From Clostridium pascui (GTDB lineage: Bacteria; Bacillota; Clostridia; Clostridiales; Clostridiaceae), in contig NZ_JAFBDB010000001.1 in assembly GCF_016908015.1 (NCBI RefSeq), positions 806,001-870,000 on the forward strand: a stretch of DNA of 64,000 nucleotides, given 5' to 3'. The notes under the pieces were generated by a model. It was not told where the DNA came from, searched no databases, and saw only the letters and a list, made by a program, of their open reading frames with translations. Numbering within the stretch: position 1 is the first letter of the stretch; every line of letters starts with the position of its first letter. Positions 45,001 through 52,532 of the stretch are shown here, piece after piece. The translations under genes and the position numbers were made by a program.

Positions 45001-45543
45001 CTTTTGAACTTCATGGGAAGTTCTGAATCCATCAAAGAAACTCATGAAAGGAACGCTTGTCTTTATAGTTGCAAGATGAGCAACAGCTGCTAAGTCCATA
45101 ACTTCCTGAACACTACTTTCAGCAAGTAAAGCAAATCCTGTCTGTCTTGCTGCCATAACGTCAGCGTGATCTCCAAATATGTTTAAAGCATGTGTTGCAA
45201 GAGCTCTTGCACTAACATGGAATACGCTTGGTAATAATTCACCAGCAATTTTATACATATTAGGTATCATAAGTAAAAGACCTTGTGATGCAGTATATGT
45301 AGTAGTTAATGCACCAGACTGTAATGAACCGTGAACCGCACCAGCAGCACCAGCTTCTGATTGCATTTCCATAAGTTTTACAGTTTGTCCAAAAATATTT
45401 TTCTTTCCTTGAGCAGCCCATTCATCAACATGTTCTGCCATTGGGGATGAAGGAGTGATTGGGTAAATAGCTGCAACGTCAGTGAACGCATAGGATATAT
45501 ATCCAGCAGCGGTATTACCATCCATAGTCTTCATTCTTCTCAT
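42016..45543 (-). CDS. nifJ: Pyruvate:ferredoxin (flavodoxin) oxidoreductase
   Basis: This single-chain 1175-residue PFOR converts pyruvate and CoA to acetyl-CoA and CO2 and reduces ferredoxin or flavodoxin, the central step of clostridial energy metabolism. The N-terminal domain contains TMDGNTAAGYISYAFTDVAAIYPITPSSPMAEHVDEW. Two 4Fe-4S clusters are marked by CIQCNQCSYVCPH and CTGCGNCADVCP, and a third set of cysteines is near ACAGCGEASYAKL. TPP-binding residues lie in GGDGWAYDIGYGG and NTGGQSSKSTPT. It starts after GAAGGG. Codon use is more GC-biased than neighbours, as expected of a highly expressed gene. Confidence 0.97.
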   Translation of the reverse strand: MRRMKTMDGNTAAGYISYAFTDVAAIYPITPSSPMAEHVDEWAAQGKKNIFGQTVKLMEMQSEAGAAGAVHGSLQSGALTTTYTASQGLLLMIPNMYKIAGELLPSVFHVSARALATHALNIFGDHADVMAARQTGFALLAESSVQEVMDLAAVAHLATIKTSVPFMSFFDGFRTSHEVQKIEVLEYDELANLVDMDAVKAFRAKALNPNHPVTRGTAQNPDVYFQGKEASNKFYNRIPEVVEGYMNEINKLTGRDYKLFNYYGAEDAERVIVAMGSVCDCIEETIDYLMAQGEKVGLIKVHLYRPFSVEHLMAVMPKTVKKIAVLDRTKEPGSIGEPLYLDIKAAFYANETLKPVIVGGRYGLGSKDTLPGHMISVFENLKLDAPKDLFTVGIVDDVTNTSLDMGPDVDTTPVGTTACKFWGLGSDGTVGANKSAIKIIGDHTDMYAQGYFAYDSKKSGGITVSHLRFGKKAIKSPYLINKADFVACHNQAYVHKYNVLDGLKKNGTFLLNCIWSDEELNAQLPAEMKNFLANNNIKFYTINAVKIGQEIGLGSRINMIMQSAFFKLADIIPVEDAVKYLKDAVISSYGKKGEKIVNMNNAAIDQGVEAIHEVAVPESWKTTTEGFVEEEKAKPDFIKNIVDVMNRQEGDKLPVSAFNGYEDGTFPNGTAAYEKRGIAVNVPEWQTDKCIQCNQCSYVCPHSVIRPFLLNEEEAKNAPESFKMVAAKGGATFKGLNYAMGITPLDCTGCGNCADVCPAPAKALVMKPAGTQLAEQGNWEYALTVSKKENPMEKMSVKGSQFEQPLLEFNGACAGCGEASYAKLITQLFGDRMMIANATGCSSIWAGSAPATPYTVNEKGQGPAWANSLFEDNAEFGLGMALGVTQLRERLTEKAKAAINANVNEELTAALQAWVDTRDNGEASREATNKLLPLLEAAKDSNEDVKDMYENKDFLVKQSQWIFGGDGWAYDIGYGGLDHVLASGEDVNVFVFDTEVYSNTGGQSSKSTPTAAIAKFAASGKKTRKKDLGMMAMSYGYVYVAQIAMGSDKNQTLKAIKEAEAYNGPSLIIAYAPCINQGLKIGMGASQTEQKRAVECGYWQMYRFNPELKEQGKNPFVLDSKEPDWAKFQDFLMGEVRYASLKKAFPEVADKLYAKTEEDAKDRYDSYKRLASYEF

Positions 45544-45597
45544 TAAAATTTCCCTTCTTTCTATACAATTTTAAAGTATATATAATTAAATTAAAAT

Positions 45598-45616
45598 TTC
45601 GTAGAAATTCTACAAA
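45598..45616. promoter_or_regulatory. Palindromic operator-like site upstream of PFOR
   Basis: TTCGTAGAAATTCTACAAA is a 19-base dyad with a single mismatched pair, 55 bases before the PFOR start. TTGT..ACGA-type ends recall Rex sites, but the match to the Rex consensus is partial; the regulator is unknown. Confidence 0.4.
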
Positions 45617-45976
45617 ATTTTTAAAGCTAATTTAATGCTTTACATTTCCAATAATACTTCCTAAAAAATATCTCAGTCAATTAAGATGCGATAATTTATA
45701 GCTAAATTATAAATTCTTATAAAGCATGTACTATACCCACGTTATTTAATATACAACAAAAATATAGATATGTAAACCTTCTTAGTCGCATAATAATACA
45801 AAAATTTGGTCATAAATATGATTTTTTTCCGTTTTAACTCATTTTTCTATTTCTTTTAATCTATGTTTATTTTTTAACAAAATGCTTACAAGTGATATTA
45901 TAACATAAATAAATTTTTTATGTAGTAGTTTTATCAAAAAAATAAAAGCATTAGGACTAGTGTTAGGATATGGAAA

Positions 45977-46023
45977 ATAGAAACATCTCATTAAATTGAG
46001 ATGTTTCTATAAATCAATAAATC
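45977..46023. repeat. Dispersed intergenic repeat, family 1, copy C
   Basis: A 14-bp perfect stem (45977-45990 with 45997-46010) is built on CATCTCA/TGAGATG and runs into TTTCTATAAATCA. It looks like an internally deleted copy of the element at 57888-57945. Downstream of the flavodoxin gene it probably also acts as its terminator. Confidence 0.6.
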
Positions 46024-46038
46024 GGATTAAATATTATC

Positions 46039-46485
46039 TTAGAACGCAGCAAATTCTTTTAACTCTGCCATTCTCTTTCCAATTTCTAGTGCCTTTTGAA
46101 TTTGTTCTTCTGATGGTGCTTCTTTTACTGCAAATTTCTCTATTACATTAAAATCATAATCCTTCATCTGTGCCTCCCAACTATTTAAAAATTCTCCATT
46201 ATCCCATCCATAGGATCCAAATAATACTACAGGCTTTTTATTTACTGGAAGTAATTTGAATTCATGTATGAATGGAGCCATTTCCTCTTGTTCCACTCTG
46301 TTATTATCCATAGATGGACTTCCAAATGCCACTACATCTGCTTCTAGTACATCTTCCACTTTTGCATAATCTACATGCTTTATTAAAACTTCTGCTCCAG
46401 CTTCCTTAGCTCCTTTTGCTATATTATCTGCAAGCACCTCTACATTACCACTGTAACTCCAATATATAACAGCTATCTTTTTCAT
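46039..46485 (-). CDS. Flavodoxin
   Basis: This 148-residue FMN electron carrier has the phosphate-binding loop IYWSYSGNVEVLADNIAKGA (residues 8-27), the isoalloxazine loop VVAFGSPSMDNNRVE and VLFGSYGWDNGEFLNSWEAQM. It accepts electrons from PFOR, encoded immediately upstream on the same strand, and can replace ferredoxin under iron shortage. It starts at ATG after AAGGAGG. A separate transcript is likely because of the 495-base gap. Confidence 0.93.
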   Translation of the reverse strand: MKKIAVIYWSYSGNVEVLADNIAKGAKEAGAEVLIKHVDYAKVEDVLEADVVAFGSPSMDNNRVEQEEMAPFIHEFKLLPVNKKPVVLFGSYGWDNGEFLNSWEAQMKDYDFNVIEKFAVKEAPSEEQIQKALEIGKRMAELKEFAAF

Positions 46486-46642
46486 TAATGAAACCTCCTT
46501 ATACTTTTATAATTTTATTAACTAAAATCTAGCTATTTTATTTTGCCGCTAATTCTAAGTTTTATTACCTTAATGTTTTTAATACAACATATATTTATAT
46601 TTTTATTGTATACCTATTGTTAATTTTTACAAGGTACTTTTA

Positions 46643-46668
46643 AATAAGTTTACAATGTTCATACAATG
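46643..46668 (+). promoter_or_regulatory. Possible sigma-E promoter for the CotJC-like gene
   Basis: CATACAAT (46661-46668) equals the sporulation sigma-E -10 consensus; an ATA-containing -35 lies about 13 bases upstream. It fits mother-cell expression of a coat-type protein. Confidence 0.35.
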
Positions 46669-46741
46669 TATAAATAGGCTAGTTAAATGCAAAACTAACT
46701 CTGTTATATACTATTTTTTTTAAACTTGGAGGCGTTTTATT

Positions 46742-47431
46742 ATGTTTAAACACGAAAAAGCATTACTTAGGGATGTTAGAGTAGAAAGACCAAATCCTCA
46801 ATATGCTGTTCTTATGCAAGAGCAGCTAGGCGGAGCAAATGGAGAACTTAAAGCAGCCATGCAGTATCTTTCTCAAAGTTTTAGAATATCTGACCCTGCT
46901 ATAAAGGATTTGTTTATAGATATTGCAGCTGAAGAGTTAAGTCATATGGAGATGGTTGCACAAACAATAAATTTATTAAATGGTCATACTGTAGATTATA
47001 AAACCACACCTGCTGGAGAAATAGAAACTCATGTATTAACAGGATTAGCACCATTTCTAGCGAATTCTTCTGGAGAACCTTGGACAGCTAATTATGTAAA
47101 TGTTACAGGAGATATCTGCGCTGACTTATTATCTGATATAGCTGCAGAACAACGAGCTAAAGTTGTATATGAATATTTATATCGCCAAATTAATGATAAG
47201 TATGTTAGAGAAACTATAGATTTCTTATTAAATAGAGAAGAAGCACATAATGCATTATTTAGAGAGGCATTAAATAAAGTACAAAATCAAGGTTCCAATA
47301 AAGATTTTGGAGTAACACATGATTCAAAGCTTTATTTTGATTTATCAACACCAGGTAAGTTCTTTGATGCTCCAAATCCTACTCCACCATCCTTTGAAAA
47401 TCCAAGAAGAGAAGAACCTGCTATTCACTAA
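46742..47431 (+). CDS. Manganese-catalase family spore coat protein (CotJC-like)
   Basis: This 229-residue four-helix bundle of the Mn-catalase/CotJC family has all di-manganese ligand positions filled: E35 (NGELKAA), E65 and H68 (AEELSHMEM), E136 (AEQRAKV) and H169 (REEAHNAL). CotJC is an inner coat component in Bacillus, and related clostridial proteins are spore catalases. The Pro-rich tail (PNPTPPSFENPRREEP) is usual for coat forms. Enzyme activity is plausible. It starts at ATG after GGAGG, followed by a terminator. Confidence 0.9.
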   Translation: MFKHEKALLRDVRVERPNPQYAVLMQEQLGGANGELKAAMQYLSQSFRISDPAIKDLFIDIAAEELSHMEMVAQTINLLNGHTVDYKTTPAGEIETHVLTGLAPFLANSSGEPWTANYVNVTGDICADLLSDIAAEQRAKVVYEYLYRQINDKYVRETIDFLLNREEAHNALFREALNKVQNQGSNKDFGVTHDSKLYFDLSTPGKFFDAPNPTPPSFENPRREEPAIH

Positions 47432-47473
47432 AAGAGTTAATAGTAAATGCTTAATACTTTATGCTAGATAATA

Positions 47474-47507
47474 AAAAGGAAGCCTGCAAAATTTCAGCTT
47501 CCTTATT
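47474..47507. terminator. Terminator after the CotJC-like gene
   Basis: AAGGAAGC and GCTTCCTT arms with an inner TG/CA pair are flanked by A- and T-rich runs between convergent genes. Confidence 0.8.
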
Positions 47508-47582
47508 TATTATTATATTTCACTAACTTATTATTAACCACTAATTATTTTAGATCATCTTACTAATTATTATGATTGCCTA

Positions 47583-48662
47583 TTAACTTCTCTTTGTGCA
47601 ATATTTATCTATCAATCCAACTATATTTTCCACCCCGTCTTGTACAGGACTCTTTTTCATATTTTCTATATATTTATCTTTATTTTCATATAAGTAATTA
47701 ATTTTATTTAAAAGATTTTCCTTATTAATATTTTCTTCTTCTAATACAATACTGTATTCACTTTTTTCAAAGGATTTAGCATTTAATATTTGATCCCCTC
47801 TACTAGATTTCTTGGAAAGTGGAATCAATATATTAGGTTTTTTAAGTGCTAAGAGTTCAAATATAACATTAGCTCCAGCTCTAGAAATAACTATATCAGC
47901 AGAATTCAAAAAATGAGGAAGCTCCTCTTTTACGTACTCATATTGTTTATATCCTTCTTTATTTCCAAGAGATTTATCTAAGTTTCCTTTACCACATATA
48001 TGAATAACATTAAATTTATTTAAAAGTACATTTAATATACTCCTTACAGTATCATTTATAAATTTGGAACCTAAGCTTCCTCCTATTATAAACAATATAG
48101 GTTTATCCTCTTTAAACCCACATATTTCAACAGCTTTTTTACGACTTCCTTTAAAAAGCTCATCTCTTATAGGTGTCCCCGTAAGCACACCTTTTTCTCC
48201 TTTAATATATTTAAGTGATTCAGGAAATGTAACACATATTTTTGTTAAGTAAGGAGTTGATATTTTATTTGCAAGCCCGGGAGTAATATCTGATTCATGA
48301 GCAATAACAGGTATTCTGTTAAAATATGCCCCGATAACCACTGGTACTGCCACAAATCCGCCTTTCGAAAAAACTATATCAGGCTTTTCTTTTCTTATTA
48401 TATTAAACGCCTCTGCTACCCCTTTTAAGACTTTAAAGGGATCAGAAAAATTTTTAAAATCAAAATATCTTCTAAGCTTTCCACTAGATATACTGTGATA
48501 CTTTATTCCTTCCTTTTCAATTATACTTTTTTCTATACCATCTTTACTTCCTATATATTGAATTTCATATCCAATCATCTTTAATTTAGGTATTAAAGCT
48601 ACATTAGGAGTTACATGTCCTGCTGTTCCTCCACCAGTCAAAATTATCTTCTTTTTTGCCAC
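47583..48662 (-). CDS. murG: UDP-GlcNAc:lipid I transferase MurG
   Basis: This 359-residue membrane-associated GT28 glycosyltransferase makes lipid II for peptidoglycan. The loop [18 protein letters not shown], the acceptor region [28 protein letters not shown] and the donor-site segment [16 protein letters not shown] followed by [24 protein letters not shown] identify it. It starts at GTG with AAGGTG. It stands alone beside spore genes rather than in a division/cell-wall cluster. Whether it is the only MurG or a sporulation paralogue cannot be told from this window. Confidence 0.92.
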   Translation of the reverse strand: MAKKKIILTGGGTAGHVTPNVALIPKLKMIGYEIQYIGSKDGIEKSIIEKEGIKYHSISSGKLRRYFDFKNFSDPFKVLKGVAEAFNIIRKEKPDIVFSKGGFVAVPVVIGAYFNRIPVIAHESDITPGLANKISTPYLTKICVTFPESLKYIKGEKGVLTGTPIRDELFKGSRKKAVEICGFKEDKPILFIIGGSLGSKFINDTVRSILNVLLNKFNVIHICGKGNLDKSLGNKEGYKQYEYVKEELPHFLNSADIVISRAGANVIFELLALKKPNILIPLSKKSSRGDQILNAKSFEKSEYSIVLEEENINKENLLNKINYLYENKDKYIENMKKSPVQDGVENIVGLIDKYCTKRS

Positions 48663-48854
48663 GTCTACACCTTCTTTTAGAATAATTTCTCTATAATTTT
48701 ATATTATTCCCATGCTCTTGTCTATGTTTCTATTTATAAAAAAGAATTTTTTAACAATATATGTACAAAGTGTTTATGTTACCTTTAACTCACTAATATA
48801 ATTATTTGTAAGCTGGAGAAGATAATATTACAAAAGTAAAAGGAGGTAATAAAA

Positions 48855-49049
48855 ATGGCAAACAGAAGTAACAGATTAGTAGTTCCAGAAGCTAAAGAAA
48901 GAATAAACCAATTCAAGTTGGAAACTGCTAGAGAATTAGGTGTTAACTTAACAGAAGGTTACAATGGAAACCTTACTTCCAGAGAAAATGGTTCAGTTGG
49001 TGGTTATATGGTTAAAAAGATGGTAGAGCAGTACGAAAGAAATTTATAA
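48855..49049 (+). CDS. Alpha/beta-type small acid-soluble spore protein 1
   Basis: This 64-residue DNA-saturating spore protein is the most divergent of the first three tandem copies (MANRSNRLVVPEAKERINQFKLE at the start). The germination-protease region FKLETARELGV and the DNA-binding segment NLTSRENGSVGGYMVKKMVE are intact. The ATG has AAAGGAGGT. Expected expression is in the forespore under sigma-G; I could not identify a convincing sigma-G promoter by eye. Confidence 0.95.
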   Translation: MANRSNRLVVPEAKERINQFKLETARELGVNLTEGYNGNLTSRENGSVGGYMVKKMVEQYERNL

Positions 49050-49152
49050 AGACATAACTTAAATATAATATATATAATATTTGGTGTCTTGTAAGAAATT
49101 ATTCTTAGGAGATGCCGCCATTCGAAAATTTATTCTAAGGAGGTGAAAGGTT

Positions 49153-49347
49153 ATGGCAAGTAGAGGAAATAGAGTAGTTGTTCCAGAAGCTAAAGAAGGT
49201 TTAAATAGATTTAAAATGGAAACTGCTAGAGAATTAGGTGTTAACTTAACAGAAGGCTACAACGGAAACCTTACTTCTAGAGAAAATGGTTCTGTTGGTG
49301 GTTACATGGTTAAGAAAATGGTGGAAGCTTATGAAAGAAATTTATAA
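49153..49347 (+). CDS. Alpha/beta-type small acid-soluble spore protein 2
   Basis: This 64-residue SASP begins MASRGNRVVVPEAKEGLNRF and its protein is identical to that of the next copy, while their DNA differs at some third positions. This indicates recent duplication or gene conversion under selection. It has its own AAGGAGG site and intergenic leader, so it may be separately transcribed. Confidence 0.95.
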   Translation: MASRGNRVVVPEAKEGLNRFKMETARELGVNLTEGYNGNLTSRENGSVGGYMVKKMVEAYERNL

Positions 49348-49380
49348 TAAAAATCATTAAAATATAGATATAATATAGTT

Positions 49381-49420
49381 TATGGTTTATCTATAGGAGT
49401 AATATCTTATAGATAAAGCC
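49381..49420 (+). other. Hairpin in the leader of SASP gene 3
   Basis: TATGGTTTATCTATA and TATAGATAAAGCCATA pair over 15 positions with one bulged base, between SASP genes 2 and 3. No T-run follows; it may stabilise or terminate the upstream message weakly. Confidence 0.4.
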
Positions 49421-49449
49421 ATACCCTATATTTAAGGAGGTAGAAGGTT

Positions 49450-49644
49450 ATGGCAAGTAGAGGAAATAGAGTAGTTGTTCCAGAAGCTAAAGAAGGTTTA
49501 AATAGATTTAAGATGGAAACTGCTAGAGAATTAGGCGTTAACTTAACAGAAGGCTATAATGGAAACCTTACTTCAAGAGAAAATGGATCCGTTGGTGGAT
49601 ACATGGTTAAAAAAATGGTGGAAGCTTACGAAAGAAATCTATAA
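49450..49644 (+). CDS. Alpha/beta-type small acid-soluble spore protein 3
   Basis: The 64-residue product is identical to SASP 2. It is preceded by AAGGAGGTAGAAGGTT, nearly the same leader end as the copies on either side, showing that duplication units included the ribosome site. Confidence 0.95.
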   Translation: MASRGNRVVVPEAKEGLNRFKMETARELGVNLTEGYNGNLTSRENGSVGGYMVKKMVEAYERNL

Positions 49645-49770
49645 TACCATAAGACATTAAATGAAAATTGACACCTTAGGATAAAATACACTATTAGCAA
49701 TCTATAAGGCTTAGATTAAGCTTACTAGAAATACTATATATGTATTCTATATTTAAGGAGGTAGAGACTT

Positions 49771-49962
49771 ATGGCAAGTAGAGGAAATAGAGTAGTTGTC
49801 CCAGAAGCTAAAGAAGGTTTAAATAGATTTAAAATGGAAACTGCTAGAGAACTAGGAGTACAGTTCTCTGATTACAACGGAAATCTTACTTCACGAGAAT
49901 GCGGTTCCGTTGGTGGAGCAATGGTTAAGAAAATGGTAGAAGAATACGAAAGAAACTTATAG
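49771..49962 (+). CDS. Alpha/beta-type small acid-soluble spore protein 4 (variant)
   Basis: This 63-residue SASP is identical to copies 2 and 3 up to ARELGV, then diverges: VQFSDYNGN replaces VNLTEGYNGN with one residue fewer, and the DNA-binding part reads SRECGSVGGAMVKKMVEEYE, introducing a cysteine unusual in these proteins. The mosaic pattern suggests recombination of a shared 5' half with an older paralogous 3' half. A strong terminator follows. Confidence 0.95.
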   Translation: MASRGNRVVVPEAKEGLNRFKMETARELGVQFSDYNGNLTSRECGSVGGAMVKKMVEEYERNL

Positions 49963-49967
49963 AAATA

Positions 49968-50002
49968 AAGAAGGAGTTTGCATCTTTAGCAAACTCCTTC
50001 TT
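49968..50002. terminator. Bidirectional terminator after the SASP array
   Basis: A 12-bp perfect stem GAAGGAGTTTGC/GCAAACTCCTTC (49970-49981 with 49989-50000), extended by A-T pairs, lies between the convergent SASP 4 and histidine kinase genes. Confidence 0.9.
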
Positions 50003-50010
50003 CATTGCTT

Positions 50011-52389
50011 TTAATACACATCTGACATTTCAATATTTAATATATCATCAAAATTATCAGATAAGGTTACATATTGAGCACAGCCGCTCTTCCCACTTGA
50101 ATACCTTTTAAACTTCACTATAAATTCAGAACCTTTTCTTTCCTCACTAGTTACTTTAATAGATGCATTCATTGCTTCTACAAATTTTTTAACTACTGCA
50201 AGTCCAAGTCCTGTTCCCTCTGCCCTTCTAGACAATGAACTATTTAGTTGGGAATATCTATCAAATATTGTATCAATCTTATCCGCTGGAATTCCAACAC
50301 CTTCATCCTTAACTCTTAAAATAAAAGATTCTTCTTCCACTTCAAGGTTTACATAAATATGTTTATTTTCAGCGGTATACTTTATGGCATTAGATAAAAG
50401 ATTTAATAAAATTCTTTCAAACTTTTCCTTATCTATTAATACACTGCATTCTTCTTCATTTGTATCAAATATTATATTTATTCCTTTTCTTTGAGCATAA
50501 TATAAAGATGAATTCACTACATTTTCACTATGCATGACTACATCAAAATTCACATTATTTAAGGTTAAAAGTCCTGCATCAGCCTTTGAAATATCCATCA
50601 TATTATTAGTTAACTTTAAAAGCCTGCTAGAATTTTCTCTTATTCTTGTTAATGTTTTATCTATATTAGGAGTAACTTCCCCATTGTATACATCATAAGC
50701 AAGCTGTAAAGATCCATATATCATAGTCAAAGGAGTTCTAAGCTCATGGGAAATTATGTTAAAAAACTCATCCTTTAACTTATTTACCTTTTCTAATTGA
50801 ATATTATGATTTATTTCCTCAGTTACATCTACTACATGTATATATATAGTTGTTCTCCCGTTTTTATCCTTATAAGGAGCAACTTTCGGTTTATAATATT
50901 TATCTCTTCCTTGATAATCCTTAATGTATAATGGTGAAAATATCTGAGCCTCTCCACTCTCTGCTATTTTAGTTAAGCTTCCTGCAATTGTACTTTCTTT
51001 AAATACATCGTATATACTTTTATTAATCATCATCGATGCATTAATTTCTCTTTTTGCAATACAGCTTACCAGCTCCTCATATTTCTTATTTAAGAGCTTA
51101 TAATTACATTCAGGATAATCCAGGACTGCAATAGGAACATCTAATGTATTTACTACATTTTCTACAAATAAAGCCTGTTCTTCTGCTATTATTTGATTGA
51201 TTCTTTTTTCTGTAACATCAGTTAAAGTTACAACAGTATGTAACAGCTCCCCATTTGTTCTGAGTATTGGACTTGTATTTAATTCTATATATTTTATATT
51301 TTTAGTAGACTTTTCAGTAATTTTTAATATTAAATCTTTTATAGGGAGTCTATTTTTATAAAATCCATTATAAAACCATTCTATGTTTCTGCCTTTGTTT
51401 TCTTCTATAGCTATATCATATTTTCTTATTATATTCTTATAATCCATAAGTTCTATATGTCTAAGTCCTGTTATTTCATATACAGAACTACTACATAAAG
51501 TAATTCTATCCTCTTTGTCTATAACCACTATACCTTCCGATATGTTATTTATTACATCTCTTAAATGACGAAGATGATCTTTTTCCCTATTTCTTAAGGT
51601 TTCTATAATATCACATTTAGTTTTAAGTTCAGTTGAAACCTCTAAGTATTTATTTTTTTCTTCTTCCTGTCTCAATTTCTGTAAGTATCTTTCGGTTATG
51701 ATTTCACATATTACTGTTGAACCTACAATCTGATCATTTTCAAATATAGGATATGAAGATATTGAGGAATATTCAGGTTTTCCTTGGTTGAAATATTTTA
51801 TCACCTTATTTTCAACTTTTCTTCCTTCTGTAAGAGTTATATATGGTGGGAATTCTACTATTTTCAAGTCATTTCCATGTTCATTTTTTATATTATAATA
51901 CTTTATAAATTCAAATGCATTTTTTATACAAGTTGGATTTTCGCTTTCAAAAAATTGATAAGCAGTTTTATTTAAATAATTTATTCCTCCAGATTTATCT
52001 GTTATATATACTACATAAGGAATAGATTCTAAAATATTTGTTGTTAACTCGCACTTATTTAGGATTTGTTCTTTTTTATTAAATATAGGCTTTTTTATTC
52101 CATATAAAAATAATTGCACTATATTCTTATAAGCACTTACAGTTATATTAAAAAAGTTTCCTGGAAACACTTCAAATTCCGATATATATCTTTCCTCTCC
52201 ATCATCTGCACATGCATTTACTACTTTTAATATTGCTAGTGGCATATCTATTATGTTAAGTTCATCTTCTGAAATATCCTCATGCTGTTTTATTATATTA
52301 TCCATAACACTATTCTTATATTTTACGTCTAAGGTTTCCCTATCTAGTATTACAACTCCAAAAGGTAGTCCTTCAAACCTGCTTTCCAT
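50011..52389 (-). CDS. Orphan cytosolic PAS sensor histidine kinase
   Basis: This 792-residue kinase has no membrane helix. Several PAS-like segments fill residues 1-530 (for example INNISEGIVVIDKEDRITLCSSSVYEITG and ILESIPYVVYITDKSGGINYLN). The HisKA domain has phospho-acceptor H548 (FFNIISHELRTPL). The ATPase domain has LLNLLSNAIKYT, KDEGVGIP and GTGLGLAVVKKF. No response regulator is adjacent. Soluble orphan kinases of this plan phosphorylate Spo0A in clostridia, and the gene sits next to spore genes, so a sporulation role is possible but inferred. Confidence 0.88.
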   Translation of the reverse strand: MESRFEGLPFGVVILDRETLDVKYKNSVMDNIIKQHEDISEDELNIIDMPLAILKVVNACADDGEERYISEFEVFPGNFFNITVSAYKNIVQLFLYGIKKPIFNKKEQILNKCELTTNILESIPYVVYITDKSGGINYLNKTAYQFFESENPTCIKNAFEFIKYYNIKNEHGNDLKIVEFPPYITLTEGRKVENKVIKYFNQGKPEYSSISSYPIFENDQIVGSTVICEIITERYLQKLRQEEEKNKYLEVSTELKTKCDIIETLRNREKDHLRHLRDVINNISEGIVVIDKEDRITLCSSSVYEITGLRHIELMDYKNIIRKYDIAIEENKGRNIEWFYNGFYKNRLPIKDLILKITEKSTKNIKYIELNTSPILRTNGELLHTVVTLTDVTEKRINQIIAEEQALFVENVVNTLDVPIAVLDYPECNYKLLNKKYEELVSCIAKREINASMMINKSIYDVFKESTIAGSLTKIAESGEAQIFSPLYIKDYQGRDKYYKPKVAPYKDKNGRTTIYIHVVDVTEEINHNIQLEKVNKLKDEFFNIISHELRTPLTMIYGSLQLAYDVYNGEVTPNIDKTLTRIRENSSRLLKLTNNMMDISKADAGLLTLNNVNFDVVMHSENVVNSSLYYAQRKGINIIFDTNEEECSVLIDKEKFERILLNLLSNAIKYTAENKHIYVNLEVEEESFILRVKDEGVGIPADKIDTIFDRYSQLNSSLSRRAEGTGLGLAVVKKFVEAMNASIKVTSEERKGSEFIVKFKRYSSGKSGCAQYVTLSDNFDDILNIEMSDVY

Positions 52390-52532
52390 ACACTATCCCC
52401 CAATTTAGTTAGATAAATTACTATAACTATTATTCTATTAAAATCCTCAATTTCCTTCTAGCTTTTTATATTTTTTAGTAAACCGGTTAATTTCTCTAAA
52501 AGTTCTTATCTACCCCTACCTTTTAATCTAAC

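Larger units (their letters stand above)
45544..46038. other. Long intergenic region between PFOR and flavodoxin genes
   Basis: These 495 bases of AT-rich DNA must hold the PFOR promoter and leader. Near the PFOR end lies a palindrome described separately. A second dyad, AATTTATA/TATAAATT, is at about 45690-45712. A dispersed repeat copy lies at the flavodoxin end. No open frame with a ribosome site or structured RNA gene was recognised. Confidence 0.5.

Noticed and set aside
49650-49740. TTGACA followed by TATTAG as a sigma-A promoter of SASP 4
   Set aside because: SASP genes are expected to use sigma-G; the match is isolated and the region before the other copies shows nothing similar.
48855-49962. 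Repeated units as a CRISPR or tandem-repeat array
   Set aside because: The repeats are four intact, ribosome-site-bearing SASP genes with variable leaders, not short direct repeats with unique spacers.
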